A stretch of DNA of 64,000 nt. Origin: DASXZH01 sp036502005. Lineage in GTDB: Bacteria; Armatimonadota; Fimbriimonadia; Fimbriimonadales; Fimbriimonadaceae. The notes under the pieces were generated by a model, which worked only from the letters and a program-made list of their open reading frames with translations, had not been told where the DNA came from and did not search any database. Positions 35,103 through 43,239 of this stretch are shown here, piece by piece; the stretch's first letter is position 1, and the number at the start of each line of letters is the position of its first letter. The position numbers and the translations under genes were made by a program. The stretch lies in the NCBI GenBank assembly GCA_036502005.1, contig DASXZH010000083.1, forward strand, positions 14,388 to 78,387, written 5' to 3'.

Positions 35103-36221
35103 TCAAAGAGAAAGGCCAGATAAGGCAAAGTTAAGGTTGTCCTTGACTCTGGCCCTTTCGCCCTCCGGCAATTGAAGGCTGCTTAGAAGCGTTTCGCACG
35201 CTTCCTTGGACTTGCGATACCGGGCAGTGTAATAACACGCCACCGCGTACTCATCGAGTGCGCGCCAGTTGTAACAAGAGGCATCCAGAAACAACATGTC
35301 GTTCGGCTGCTTAATATCCTTTGCACTCGAAGAGAATAGGTGAGCGAGGGCAAACTGCTCCTTTAGCCGGCAATAGGTGGAGAGATAAACCAACGGCTCG
35401 ACACGAGTGGGCCGGTTCTGATAAGCGGCTAAATAACGGTCGGCCACAACTGACGAGGGCCAGCTTAGCTTTTCGCTAAGGATGGCAACCTGCAGCAGCG
35501 AATACCAAATCTCCTCATCCCAACCGCCCATGCCGGCTCGTCGCTGATAAACTTCTAGGGCCTTCTCCTTTTGGTCGGAATCCCGGTAGCTTTGGGCCAG
35601 GTAGAAGACGTTACGGGTGTTGTTCGGTTCCAGCTTAACTGCTTCTTCCAAAATCTCTGCGTCGCGGGCATATTTTGTTTTGGTGTCGATTCCCTGGCTT
35701 CGACCGCCATCGAAATGGCCCATAACGATCGGCCCCTCCAGATGGCCGCGGGTGTAAGGCTGGTCGGTGGTCAGGTATTCATGAAGAATCCCAACATATC
35801 GCCAGGGCAGAGAAGACTTTACCAGCACCTCTCGAAGATAACGGTTGTCGCTGTCGCCCATTTGGAGCGTGTAGGCGTCTGCTGTGAGCTTTGGCCATTC
35901 AAAACCTGCCGGCGCTTCAAACACCTCATCGGCATCGATAAAAAGTAGGTAGTCCGCTTGGCCACGGGCGAGTTCAATCGCTTCTGTTCGGTTCGTCCCA
36001 AAATCTCGCCAAGGTCGCTCATGGATCTTGCCGGGCGTTTCGTTTAATATTTCAGAGATTAGCTCTTTAGTGTTATCGCTCGAACCGGTATCCACAATGC
36101 ACCAAGAATCGATTTGGGGCGCCAAGGATTCCAGGCAGCGCCGAATTACTTTTGATTCGTCTTTAACGATCATCGTTAGGCAGATCGTTTGGTTGCGATT
36201 TTTGAGGTTTGTGTGGGACAT
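35103..36221 (-). CDS. Family 2 glycosyltransferase with TPR-like C-terminus
   Basis: The 372-aa product has a GT2 domain (ICLTMIVKDESKVIRRCLES, then VDTGSSDNTKELI, then DYLLFIDADEVFE with the DxD metal site). A helical TPR-like region follows (LEPNNTRNVFYLAQSYRDSD, then KALEVYQRRAGMGGW). This SPT/TPR architecture is found in glycosyltransferases that modify proteins or cell-wall glycans. Its stop lies 1 bp from the stop of the convergent collagen-like gene, so an involvement in Thr glycosylation of that protein is plausible but unproven. Confidence 0.85.
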   Translation of the reverse strand: MSHTNLKNRNQTICLTMIVKDESKVIRRCLESLAPQIDSWCIVDTGSSDNTKELISEILNETPGKIHERPWRDFGTNRTEAIELARGQADYLLFIDADEVFEAPAGFEWPKLTADAYTLQMGDSDNRYLREVLVKSSLPWRYVGILHEYLTTDQPYTRGHLEGPIVMGHFDGGRSQGIDTKTKYARDAEILEEAVKLEPNNTRNVFYLAQSYRDSDQKEKALEVYQRRAGMGGWDEEIWYSLLQVAILSEKLSWPSSVVADRYLAAYQNRPTRVEPLVYLSTYCRLKEQFALAHLFSSSAKDIKQPNDMLFLDASCYNWRALDEYAVACYYTARYRKSKEACETLLSSLQLPEGERARVKDNLNFALSGLSL

Positions 36222-36279
36222 CGTCTGTTTGGTATTTTATTTGAAGTATTGGTCTAATGGACGTAATCGCGCAGTCGAT

Positions 36280-36285
36280 TACAAT
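36280..36285 (+). promoter_or_regulatory. -10 element TACAAT, lipoprotein gene
   Basis: TACAAT is followed by 18 bases with a GAAGGGA site before the ATG at 36304, so this gene probably has a short leader rather than none. Confidence 0.45.
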
Positions 36286-36303
36286 AGACTCGAAGGGAAT
36301 CGC

Positions 36304-36771
36304 ATGTCTAAGAAATTTTCAAACATCCTCATTGGAGGCATTCTTGCCGCCGGTCTTGCCGGTTGCCAAAAAGGCGCAACATCTTCTGACGCCGCCCAAT
36401 CATCCCCCCCGCCAACGGCCTCAAGTAAGTTTGTGGGGACTTGGAAACACGTCGCAAGCGGCTCGGAAAGCAACGCTACGCTTACGTTCAACTCAGACGG
36501 AACGATGTCTTTTACGGCAAGCAATGGCCCTAAGCTGCAACCCTATTCGGAAAAGGGGATCGGCAAGTGGGATGCCAATGGCAATCAGCTTTCGATGACG
36601 CCGCTTTCGATCGAAATTCAGACCCCCTCACCAGCTACCACGGCGAAGTTGATGCCTTACGTAAAGAAGCAAGAAAAGGTGCGATCCTCGGCACCCGTGA
36701 TTTGGAAAGGCAACGATGAGTTTGTTGTTACTCGCGACAAAGCCGATCAAGATTTTCAGCGCGTAAAATAG
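36304..36771 (+). CDS. Small lipoprotein of unknown function
   Basis: From the ATG at 36304 the 155-aa product has a lipoprotein signal (LIGGILAAGLAGCQK, lipobox LAGC). A lipocalin-like beta domain follows (SKFVGTWKHVASGSESNATL, then TFNSDGTMSFTASNG). The frame is open from 36028, but that part is antisense to the glycosyltransferase. Similar short WK...FNSDGT domains occur in many lipoproteins of unknown ligand. After its TAG the same frame stays open into a remnant of another gene. Confidence 0.7.
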   Translation: MSKKFSNILIGGILAAGLAGCQKGATSSDAAQSSPPPTASSKFVGTWKHVASGSESNATLTFNSDGTMSFTASNGPKLQPYSEKGIGKWDANGNQLSMTPLSIEIQTPSPATTAKLMPYVKKQEKVRSSAPVIWKGNDEFVVTRDKADQDFQRVK

Positions 36772-37084
36772 GGACAGATCTCCGGCGATTCCGTCAAGTC
36801 GATCAAATACTCAAACGACCTTTTCTCTCCTGTGACCACCATAGTTCCAGAGGTTGGCGGCACAACAGTCAGTGGGGCCATTTTGAGCTACGACTCTCAA
36901 ACTGGGCTAGTTGCCCTCGTAATCCCTTACGCTTCTGCGATCAAGCGGACTAACGAGGCCGGCGTAATTGCCTACACGGGCAAAATTTAGGCGTGTGGAA
37001 CAGTAAAGGCGAGAACCTTGCTCCCACCGGTGCGGCGTCGGTTCAGATAGATGCAAAGTCCGGACGTCTTGTCTCAAGATCGTG
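36772..37084 (+). pseudogene. Decayed coding remnant
   Basis: Directly after the lipoprotein stop the frame continues for 64 codons with protein-like sequence (VSGAILSYDSQTGLVALVIP, then TNEAGVIAYTGKI) to a TAG near 36990. A second frame then continues the pattern (VWNSKGENLAPTGAASVQID) to a TGA at 37084. The second part looks like a beta-propeller blade, close in style to the HAF proteins at 38490-40297. There is no intact start or full domain. Chance open frames cannot be excluded. Confidence 0.4.
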
Positions 37085-37103
37085 AGCGTCGCCAAGTTGT
37101 TCG

Positions 37104-38375
37104 TTAATGTGAGATAGCCATCGCTCTCAGCGCATCTAACCGCTTCTGCAGAGGCGGATGCATTGCCGTGTTGTAATCGTGCAAGTACGGACGCAGGCTA
37201 GTGGATCTGCAAATCGAAAGACACTCAACACCTGCCAGTGGGCTACGAGTGGCGATAGCGGCGATCTTGTCCGCCTCAAACTCCCTTTTCCGCGCCCATG
37301 TCCTCAAGACCTTCGCGTAGAGCATGTAACCGAGGACCATGAAGAAGATGGGTGTGAACGCGGTGGCAGGATGCTCTCGGGCAAAATCAGTGCCCCAATA
37401 GTATATGGCGGCGGCGATTGCTGGAACGGTAAAGCAGATCGAGGCGACCAAGACCTTGTTGAAATAGTTTTGCCTATAATGAGCGATCTCGTGAGCGAGA
37501 AGAAACTCCATTTGATCGTGAGTCAACTGGTCAACGGAGGCTAAGGTTACCGAGATCGCCCTCCTTGTAGCCCGTCCCATCACCATTTTGTCGGCGAACA
37601 GGCCTTCCTTCACCATAACCGGCTTCGCCTTGGTGCCGATGACATCTGCCAGCGTTTTGGCGCGGCTAGTTAGGTCTTCACTAGGCTCTCCAAGGCCAAA
37701 TCTCCTTAAGGATTTTCTATCCTTAAACCCGAATAACCACACGCCAAGCAAAAGTGCCGTTCCGGCTAGAGCGACGGACTCCTTTGCTACGGGCTGATCT
37801 TGGAATATGGGTGGGACGAAGTAAATGACCCAGCCCGCCAAAAAGAGCGTCGCGGCCATTCTTAATCGGGCATTGCTCTGGTTGTATCGCTTTTCGCCAC
37901 CGTCGAGCTTAAGGGAAACCGGGGGCAAGTCGGGGGCAAATAGCTTTCCCTCAGCAGCTAATGCGACCTTAATGATTCGGCCTAGAAACGCAATGCCGAT
38001 GAAAGGAAGGAATGAGATCCAAAGCACACCATAAGGGTCAGCAAATGCGGACGCGAACGCCTTTAGGGTTCCGCTTGAAGCCATGAAGGAGGCGAAAATG
38101 AGATGTGCAGCGGCCGCCAAAGGGATCGTAAAGGTCACCGCCAACAGATAAAGGCGGCACCGTTTCTCGACTGGGATAGCTTCGTTTTTGCCATAGACAA
38201 CAGCTCCTCCGTAAAGAAGCCAAACCATCGCCGGGAAGAAAAGAATCCAAAGAATCAGAAGCGGAAGAATGGACGCGAGGTCCGCCTGCGCCAGATAGAT
38301 TGGCCCGGCGCACCCGTAATAGGAGCAAGCCGCAGAGGAAAAGAATATCAGGTAGATGAAGGCATACCGGAACAC
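37104..38375 (-). CDS. M48-family membrane metalloprotease
   Basis: The 423-aa protein has four to six membrane segments and the zinc-binding motif FLLAHEIAHYRQN. The third ligand is in REFEADKIAA, the pattern of HtpX/Ste24 and Oma1-like M48 peptidases. These act in membrane-protein quality control. It differs from HtpX in its longer N-terminal half with several hydrophobic helices. Start is GTG, chosen because a TATAAT -10 element ends 6 bases upstream. Confidence 0.85.
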   Translation of the reverse strand: MFRYAFIYLIFFSSAACSYYGCAGPIYLAQADLASILPLLILWILFFPAMVWLLYGGAVVYGKNEAIPVEKRCRLYLLAVTFTIPLAAAAHLIFASFMASSGTLKAFASAFADPYGVLWISFLPFIGIAFLGRIIKVALAAEGKLFAPDLPPVSLKLDGGEKRYNQSNARLRMAATLFLAGWVIYFVPPIFQDQPVAKESVALAGTALLLGVWLFGFKDRKSLRRFGLGEPSEDLTSRAKTLADVIGTKAKPVMVKEGLFADKMVMGRATRRAISVTLASVDQLTHDQMEFLLAHEIAHYRQNYFNKVLVASICFTVPAIAAAIYYWGTDFAREHPATAFTPIFFMVLGYMLYAKVLRTWARKREFEADKIAAIATRSPLAGVECLSICRSTSLRPYLHDYNTAMHPPLQKRLDALRAMAISH

Positions 38376-38381
38376 TCCATT

Positions 38382-38387
38382 ATTATA
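38382..38387 (-). promoter_or_regulatory. -10 element TATAAT, M48 protease gene
   Basis: On the minus strand TATAAT ends 6 bases before the GTG at 38375. Confidence 0.6.
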
Positions 38388-38489
38388 GTTTCAACTATCG
38401 CCTATTCCATCGATTGCCAAGACTAGCGTGAAATATCAGCGTGAAAAGGGCGCGGGTCTCGCCAGGCACTTCCTGTATCGTACTGAAAC

Positions 38490-39016
38490 ATGAAGCTCTT
38501 ACGACCCATCCAACTGAAGCGCTGGCACCCATTGCCGTGATGTGCACGGCAGTAGGGCCTCATTTCCTGTGGAGGAAACGGCAACGGCGGCACAACCACC
38601 ACGGCCGGAACTAACACCACCGGCAAGACGACAACGTTTGCCTCTATTGGTCCTGACGGCACCATTGTGGGTAAAGATGCCACGGGTGCAGCATGCTACG
38701 GGCTGCCAGGGACGACCAAAGGCGTGGTGCTTCCCCGCGTTATGGGATGGAAACCATCCTCCGCCAGCGCCGTAAACGCCTCTCGCGAGATTTGCGGGAC
38801 TCGACTGGTGTAAGCCATGCATGTCTCTGGCCGGCGGTTACTGCGGCGCCGGTGAACTTGCTGAACGCAGCAGGTGGCTGCCAAGCGACCTTGGACGTCT
38901 CCCAACCAACCCTCGATGACGGAACCGTCATCGCACCCTTTGATGGGGTGGAGAGCTCGGCTTATTATTTGGTGCAGACGACTCAGGCCGCGAAAACGCG
39001 GCCGGTGGTTCGCTAG
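38490..39016 (+). pseudogene. Degenerate twin of the downstream HAF-type lipoprotein
   Basis: The start MKLLRPIQLKRWHPLP stops at once. Another frame then reads LISCGGNGNGGTTTTAGTNT, like LISCGGNGGGSSITGTTG of the intact gene, and a third frame reads VSHACLWPAVTAAPVNLLNA through QTTQAAKTRPVVR, like VHACYWPTLASAPIDLSTGT of its C-terminus. At least two frameshifts and a deletion of about 600 bp separate it from the intact copy. The leader sequence before the start (GCGTGAAATA-type) is shared too, so the duplication included the promoter. Confidence 0.75.
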
Positions 39017-39149
39017 AAGCCGAGTTCAGCCGGCAGTTATTTGTACAAACTGCCGGCTCCAATTCTTAGTATTGGGCAGATTAATTTTTATTAGTTAGGC
39101 TTAGCGTGAAATACACGTGAAATAAGGGCAAATATGCCAAACATCTCTG

Positions 39150-39155
39150 TATCCT
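39150..39155 (+). promoter_or_regulatory. -10 element TATCCT, HAF lipoprotein gene
   Basis: TATCCT ends 8 bases before the ATG at 39164; the pseudogene copy has TATCGT at the same distance. This supports the internal start over the ATG at 39134. Confidence 0.5.
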
Positions 39156-39163
39156 TAACCCTT

Positions 39164-40297
39164 ATGAAGTTTGCCCGTTTCCTCCAACCGAAGACCTTCG
39201 CTCCCTTTGCTTTAATCTGTTCTGCCGTAGGACTCATTTCCTGCGGAGGAAACGGCGGTGGGAGTTCAATCACAGGCACGACCGGAACAAAAACGACAGG
39301 AACTACTGCGACCACTGGAATGACCGGATCAGTCAACACCATCAGCACGACACCTCTAAACGGTGATGCGCAGCAGGGTGGCGTGGAGTATGAGTGCTTC
39401 TCGTCTAACGGCCAGTTCGTGGGAGCCGTAACAGATCCAACCAATACATTTTATATTGGTGTCTATGGAGCTACTCCTGCATCGACAGCAACAAAATTGG
39501 TTGCCCCATCTGGGGAACCTGCCTACATCGGGGCGGCAGTTAATGAAGCAGGAAATATAGCTGGATGGTCGGATGGTGATTTTTTGCCCTTTTATTGGGC
39601 CTCCTCGACATCAACACCCGTAGGTATGCCCCTTCCCGCCAAAGCAACCGAAATGATTCCAAAATTCATTTCCGACGCTAAGATGATCATTGGAACTGTT
39701 TTCAACGGCACTTCAGCTACCCCGACCTATGTTTGGCCGACTCCTACCTCGCAGCCAGTGGAGCTCTCCACGACCAACAGTTTCATTGGGGCAAGCCGTG
39801 GGGGAGCAATTCTACTAAAAAGTGGGAGCAGCTTCGTGGTTATGCCGTCGTACACCGGTGCCGCTATAACTCTCACCGCCGTCGATGGAAAGGCTCCGGC
39901 GCAAGCGTCGATGGGCGCAGACGGAACAGTGGGCGGCCAAGCGCAGTCTGGTGTGGCCTGCTATTGGCTATCAACGAACTATAGCAAAGCGCTTCCTCTT
40001 TCCATGCCTGCCGGCTCAAAGTCCGCATTCCCAAGCTCCCTTAATGATTCGCGCGCGGCGTGCGGAACGTACACCGACTCTTCAGGCACTGTCCATGCCT
40101 GTTATTGGCCGACGCTTGCTTCGGCGCCAATTGACTTAAGCACTGGCACGAGCCTATCAGGAGCTCAACTGTATTCCGAGCAGATCTTGGATAACGATGA
40201 AATGATTGTGAGCGGCACTGCCTCCAATTCGGCTGCCTTCACTTATTTGGTAACCGTAACCAATAAAGCTGCCAGAAGGACATCCGTTCCAAGATAG
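39164..40297 (+). CDS. HAF-repeat-like beta-propeller lipoprotein
   Basis: From the ATG at 39164 the 377-aa product has a lipoprotein signal ending in AVGLISCGG and a Thr/Gly linker (TTGTKTTGTTATTGMTGS). It is followed by propeller blades of the type VNEAGNIAGWSDGDFLPFYW, then DAKMIIGTVFNGTSATPTYV, then SLNDSRAACGTYTDSSGTVH. These are HAF-type extracellular repeats. It would be anchored in the outer membrane. A frameshifted copy lies just upstream. No enzymatic motif is visible. Confidence 0.75.
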   Translation: MKFARFLQPKTFAPFALICSAVGLISCGGNGGGSSITGTTGTKTTGTTATTGMTGSVNTISTTPLNGDAQQGGVEYECFSSNGQFVGAVTDPTNTFYIGVYGATPASTATKLVAPSGEPAYIGAAVNEAGNIAGWSDGDFLPFYWASSTSTPVGMPLPAKATEMIPKFISDAKMIIGTVFNGTSATPTYVWPTPTSQPVELSTTNSFIGASRGGAILLKSGSSFVVMPSYTGAAITLTAVDGKAPAQASMGADGTVGGQAQSGVACYWLSTNYSKALPLSMPAGSKSAFPSSLNDSRAACGTYTDSSGTVHACYWPTLASAPIDLSTGTSLSGAQLYSEQILDNDEMIVSGTASNSAAFTYLVTVTNKAARRTSVPR

Positions 40298-40355
40298 GAA
40301 AACGGTTGGAGGGTAAGGCCTTCGGGTCGATCGTTCTTTAGTTTCGCCGGTAGTT

Positions 40356-40414
40356 GCAAATCGACCAACCTTCGCCTGGGACACTTTGTGGCGAGGCTTG
40401 GTTTGTCGATTTGC
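40356..40414. repeat. Inverted repeat, GCAAATCGAC type
   Basis: GCAAATCGACCAACC (40356-40370) pairs with 40400-40414 with one mismatch. The arm start is shared with the repeat at 25847. Confidence 0.7.
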
Positions 40415-40497
40415 TTTATAGGTTGATTTGCGACTTTACCATGGCTCCGCTTGTCCCGCTTGGCGGGGCCTGACACCTCGCCTCTGAAAGAAATCTC

Positions 40498-41085
40498 CTA
40501 ATAGCTAAACATCATATAGTGGCGGCATACGTTCCCATTCTTCGAGATATTCCAAGTAATAGGTATGAACTCCATGCCAATTGAATCCGCGAGGTTAACG
40601 GACATCATAGACGCGTCTGCGTTGGCCTCAAGGGTAACATTCCGCTTTCCAAATGCCACCTGAGTTCCGTGCCCAGCTTCAAACCAGCCAATCCCAGGTT
40701 CAAGATTCAAAACATCCGCCCAATCCTTCCTAGGAACATCGATTCGCTTGCCATCAAGCCAAACAACAAATCTTCTTATCAACCAAGGTTCCTCTTGGCC
40801 CCTTGTAAACTTGCCGCTGCGCCATTGTGCGATTAGGGATCTTTGTTCTGCAACGTCCCAAGAATCCAGCCCCATCATAACAACTCCGTTGATGGCGAGG
40901 CTCCGCCGGTAGCCAAGGCTATTCTTGCCAAACTTTGACATAGACAGCTTGTCTATCTTAGGATCGACTTGGCTCGTCGCCATAAGGATCCTCCACGTAT
41001 GACCATCTTGCGAACCGCTCTTATCAAGCACGATCTCATGCGGGCTGTGGGAAAGCAAAAGCGGCAGTAAGGCTAGCAAAACCAT
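40498..41085 (-). CDS. Secreted protein of unknown function, 195 aa
   Basis: The product has a very short signal (MVLLALLPLLLSHS). A mature domain follows, with GYRRSLAINGVVMMGLDSWD, then EEPWLIRRFVVWLDGKRIDV, then VNLADSIGMEFIPITWNIS. Recurrent Trp and beta strands suggest a beta sandwich. The start is fixed by TATACT ending 6 bases before the ATG. Family not recognised. Confidence 0.6.
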   Translation of the reverse strand: MVLLALLPLLLSHSPHEIVLDKSGSQDGHTWRILMATSQVDPKIDKLSMSKFGKNSLGYRRSLAINGVVMMGLDSWDVAEQRSLIAQWRSGKFTRGQEEPWLIRRFVVWLDGKRIDVPRKDWADVLNLEPGIGWFEAGHGTQVAFGKRNVTLEANADASMMSVNLADSIGMEFIPITWNISKNGNVCRHYMMFSY

Positions 41086-41091
41086 ATTTTA

Positions 41092-41097
41092 AGTATA
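41092..41097 (-). promoter_or_regulatory. -10 element TATACT
   Basis: On the minus strand TATACT ends 6 bases before the ATG at 41085. It lies between the ftsZ terminator and the next gene. Confidence 0.55.
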
Positions 41098-41101
41098 TGG
41101 C

Positions 41102-41132
41102 AAAAAAAACGAGCCCCGCCTTGCGACGGGGC
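41102..41132 (-). terminator. Rho-independent terminator of ftsZ
   Basis: On the minus strand GCCCCG and CGGGGC form the stem, followed by TCG and eight T. It lies about 30 bp after the ftsZ stop. Confidence 0.88.
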
Positions 41133-41161
41133 AACGTTGGACCAGTAGGAGACAAGTCTAG

Positions 41162-42307
41162 CTAGGAGCCTTTTGTGCGCCTAAGAAAAGTTGGTATGTC
41201 CAAATCGATGTCATCCAGCTCAACCGGAGAAGCCAAAGTAGCCTGCGGCGGCTGAGAAACCTCTTCCTCGGGAGCCACAACCGGCGTTACGGCAGCCTGA
41301 GTTGAGGCGTAAAAGACGCCCGTATCACGTACTGTGCGGGGGTTTTCAACATCCATGCCGGCGGCGAGCAAGGTCACCTGAACCTCGCCATCAGCGTTCT
41401 CCCGCATGACGTGGCCCATGATGATGTCGGCGTTATCGGCATCGGCAAACTGGAGGATGTATTGCATGGCGTCGTGCGCCTCTCCAATACTGAAATCGGA
41501 GCCGGCGGTGATGTTGATCAGCAGCTTGGTTGCCCCATGGATATTGGTTTCCAGGAGCGGACTATTGGCAGCGGCTTCGGCGGCTTCTCGTGCCCGTGTC
41601 ATGCCCGTTGCTCGTCCAAGACCCATAAGAGCAACACCCGCGTTAGTCATCACGCTTCGCACGTCGGCGAAGTCGACGTTGATCATGCCAGGCAGAAGAA
41701 TGATGTCGCTGATTCCCTGAACGCCCTGACGCAAAACATCATCGGCGGCGAGGAACGCCTGCTGCATGGTGGTTCGTTTGTCGACCACGCTTAAAAGCTT
41801 GTCGTTGGGAACTGTAACGAGGGTATCAACATGCTTCTTCAGCCTTTCCGCGCCTTCTTCGGCTAACCTGCGGCGTCGGGGGCCTTCAAACAAAAATGGC
41901 TTTGTAATGACGCCGATGGACAGAATGCCCATCCTTCGCGCCATTTCGGCAACGATCGGCGCCGCACCGGTGCCCGTGCCACCGCCCATGCCGGCGGTGA
42001 TGAACACCATGTCGCAGCCATCGAGCTCCGCCATGATCTTGTCTTGGCTCTCGACTGCTGCTGCTTCGCCCACTGCGGGGTCGCCGCCCGCACCAAGGCC
42101 GCGTGTGGCCACGCTGCCGATCTGAATGGTTACAGGGGCAAGGGAAAGGTTCAGCGCCTGGGCATCGGAGTTAAGGGCAACAAACTTAACGCCTGCTACA
42201 CCGGTTTCAATCATCCGGTTCACCGCGTTAGTGCCGCCGCCGCCGACACCAAACACCTTTATGGTCGCTTGGTTCTCAAACAAGTTGTCTGGTCGCATGC
42301 CGTTCAT
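41162..42307 (-). CDS. ftsZ: Cell-division GTPase FtsZ
   Basis: The 381-aa tubulin homologue polymerises at midcell to form the Z ring. Seen are IKVFGVGGGGTNAVNRMIE at the N-terminus, the tubulin signature FITAGMGGGTGTGAAPIVA, and the T7-loop region LLPGMINVDFADVRSV. A variable acidic linker leads to a C-terminal peptide (DIDLDIPTFLRRTKGS) that fits the FtsA/ZipA-binding tail, with the core IPxFLR. No ftsA or other dcw gene lies beside it: upstream is a repeat-rich region and downstream a terminator, so it is a single-gene unit. Confidence 0.97.
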   Translation of the reverse strand: MNGMRPDNLFENQATIKVFGVGGGGTNAVNRMIETGVAGVKFVALNSDAQALNLSLAPVTIQIGSVATRGLGAGGDPAVGEAAAVESQDKIMAELDGCDMVFITAGMGGGTGTGAAPIVAEMARRMGILSIGVITKPFLFEGPRRRRLAEEGAERLKKHVDTLVTVPNDKLLSVVDKRTTMQQAFLAADDVLRQGVQGISDIILLPGMINVDFADVRSVMTNAGVALMGLGRATGMTRAREAAEAAANSPLLETNIHGATKLLINITAGSDFSIGEAHDAMQYILQFADADNADIIMGHVMRENADGEVQVTLLAAGMDVENPRTVRDTGVFYASTQAAVTPVVAPEEEVSQPPQATLASPVELDDIDLDIPTFLRRTKGS

Positions 42308-42452
42308 AAGGAATAGCCGCCCTCATGCGACTGTTCTTGTTGAAAGACGGCAGTAAAGCCGTTTACGCCTCCATTTCTTTGTACGTTTTGGGGGCGTGGT
42401 TTTGTTTACGAGACGTGCTCTCGTTCGGCTGATTGGAGAGTTTCTTTGTTTC

Positions 42453-42595
42453 ACGCAGAGATGCAGAGGGTTGGGGAATTGATTTCGCGCAAAGGCGCAA
42501 AGCTCGCAATGAATAGTTAGGCCGGGCTATTCCGTGGATTACAATTCGCGTCCTATCGGAAGCTGTTTTTTTCACACAGAGGACACAGAGAATCG
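42453..42595 (+). repeat. Octamer arrays, three short clusters
   Basis: ACGCAGAG with ATGCAGAG at 42453-42468, two GCGCAAAG at 42487-42502, and ACACAGAG-type units near 42570. Confidence 0.65.
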
Positions 42596-42618
42596 TTTGG
42601 GGAATCGATTTCACGCGG

Positions 42619-42660
42619 CAGTTTCGGAGCGGCAGTTTCGGAGCGGCAGTTTCGGAGCGG
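42619..42660 (+). repeat. Tandem repeat of CAGTTTCGGAGCGG, 3 units
   Basis: Three identical 14-bp units; 14 is twice the heptamer period found elsewhere. Confidence 0.9.
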
Positions 42661-42672
42661 CAGTCCGTCGCG

Positions 42673-42725
42673 AAGCTGTGGAGTGCGCAAGCTTGCTTGC
42701 GCTCTGAATCAGGCAGCTTGCTGCC
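42673..42725 (+). repeat. REP-like double palindrome with TT loops
   Basis: AAGCTGTGGAGTGCG is followed by GCGCAAGC-TT-GCTTGCGC (42685-42702) and GGCAGC-TT-GCTGCC (42712-42725). A lone GGAAGC-AA-GCTTCC follows at 42780-42793. Confidence 0.85.
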
Positions 42726-42830
42726 GCGCAGATCGGAGCCGATCGGGTAGCGGATTTGCAAATCTTCTGACGCTTTAACGGAAGCAAGCTTCCTGGCTTT
42801 AGCGGCTTGGGCTGCGCCCCCCGAGATCCC

Positions 42831-42884
42831 TCACACGGAGTTCGGGATGACAAAAATGACAGATGTGTCGAAAAAAACGCTCAT
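42831..42884 (-). pseudogene. Truncated PIN-domain toxin (VapC-like), first 11 codons
   Basis: The frame starts at an ATG that overlaps the antitoxin stop (TGATG). It reads MSVFFDTSVIF, the typical first strand of PIN toxins with the first catalytic Asp (FFDTSV). It then runs into VIPNSV and a stop. The DNA after codon 11 (GTCATCCCGAACTCCG and on) is noncoding repeat-like sequence, so the toxin was cut off by an insertion or deletion. Confidence 0.65.
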
Positions 42885-43147
42885 CAATCGAGGGCCATCG
42901 TTGAGCGGACTCTACCCTCTCGAACATTCCGGACAGTTTTTTCAAGCCCCACGCAGTGAACCGACTTGCCGTGGTGAACCCATAAACCGTCCTTTTTCTC
43001 CATCGAAGGCTCGTTCCTTACTGGGCGCAAAAGAACACCTTCCGGGGTTTCTAAAGCTTCGATTTCGACATTTTCAACCAATCCTAACCGTTCGCGAATG
43101 GCCTTTGGCACGACCAAGCGGCCGGCGCGATCAATTCGAATTGTCAT
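42884..43147 (-). CDS. AbrB/MazE/SpoVT-family antitoxin
   Basis: From the ATG at 43147 the 87-aa product opens with MTIRIDRAGRLVVPKAIRER and continues GLVENVEIEALETPEGVLL, the swapped-hairpin AbrB DNA-binding fold. The C-terminal tail should bind a PIN-domain RNase toxin and the dimer should repress its own operon. The stop overlaps the start of a truncated PIN gene. CAGAAT lies 7 bases before the ATG as a possible -10 element. The 14-codon longer frame begins upstream of that element and is less likely. Confidence 0.85.
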   Translation of the reverse strand: MTIRIDRAGRLVVPKAIRERLGLVENVEIEALETPEGVLLRPVRNEPSMEKKDGLWVHHGKSVHCVGLEKTVRNVREGRVRSTMALD

Positions 43148-43239
43148 GCCATTTATTCTGACAGGGTGGGTACAGATAAAAGATTCCAAAGATGAGGCCC
43201 AACAGCCAAGACCGAGGACTCAACACTTGGGACTTTCCT

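Larger units (their letters stand above)
42308..42830. other. Repeat-rich intergenic region upstream of ftsZ
   Basis: No gene is visible. It holds octamer arrays (42453-42595), a 14-bp tandem (42619-42660) and TT-loop palindromes (42673-42725 and 42780-42793). Confidence 0.6.
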
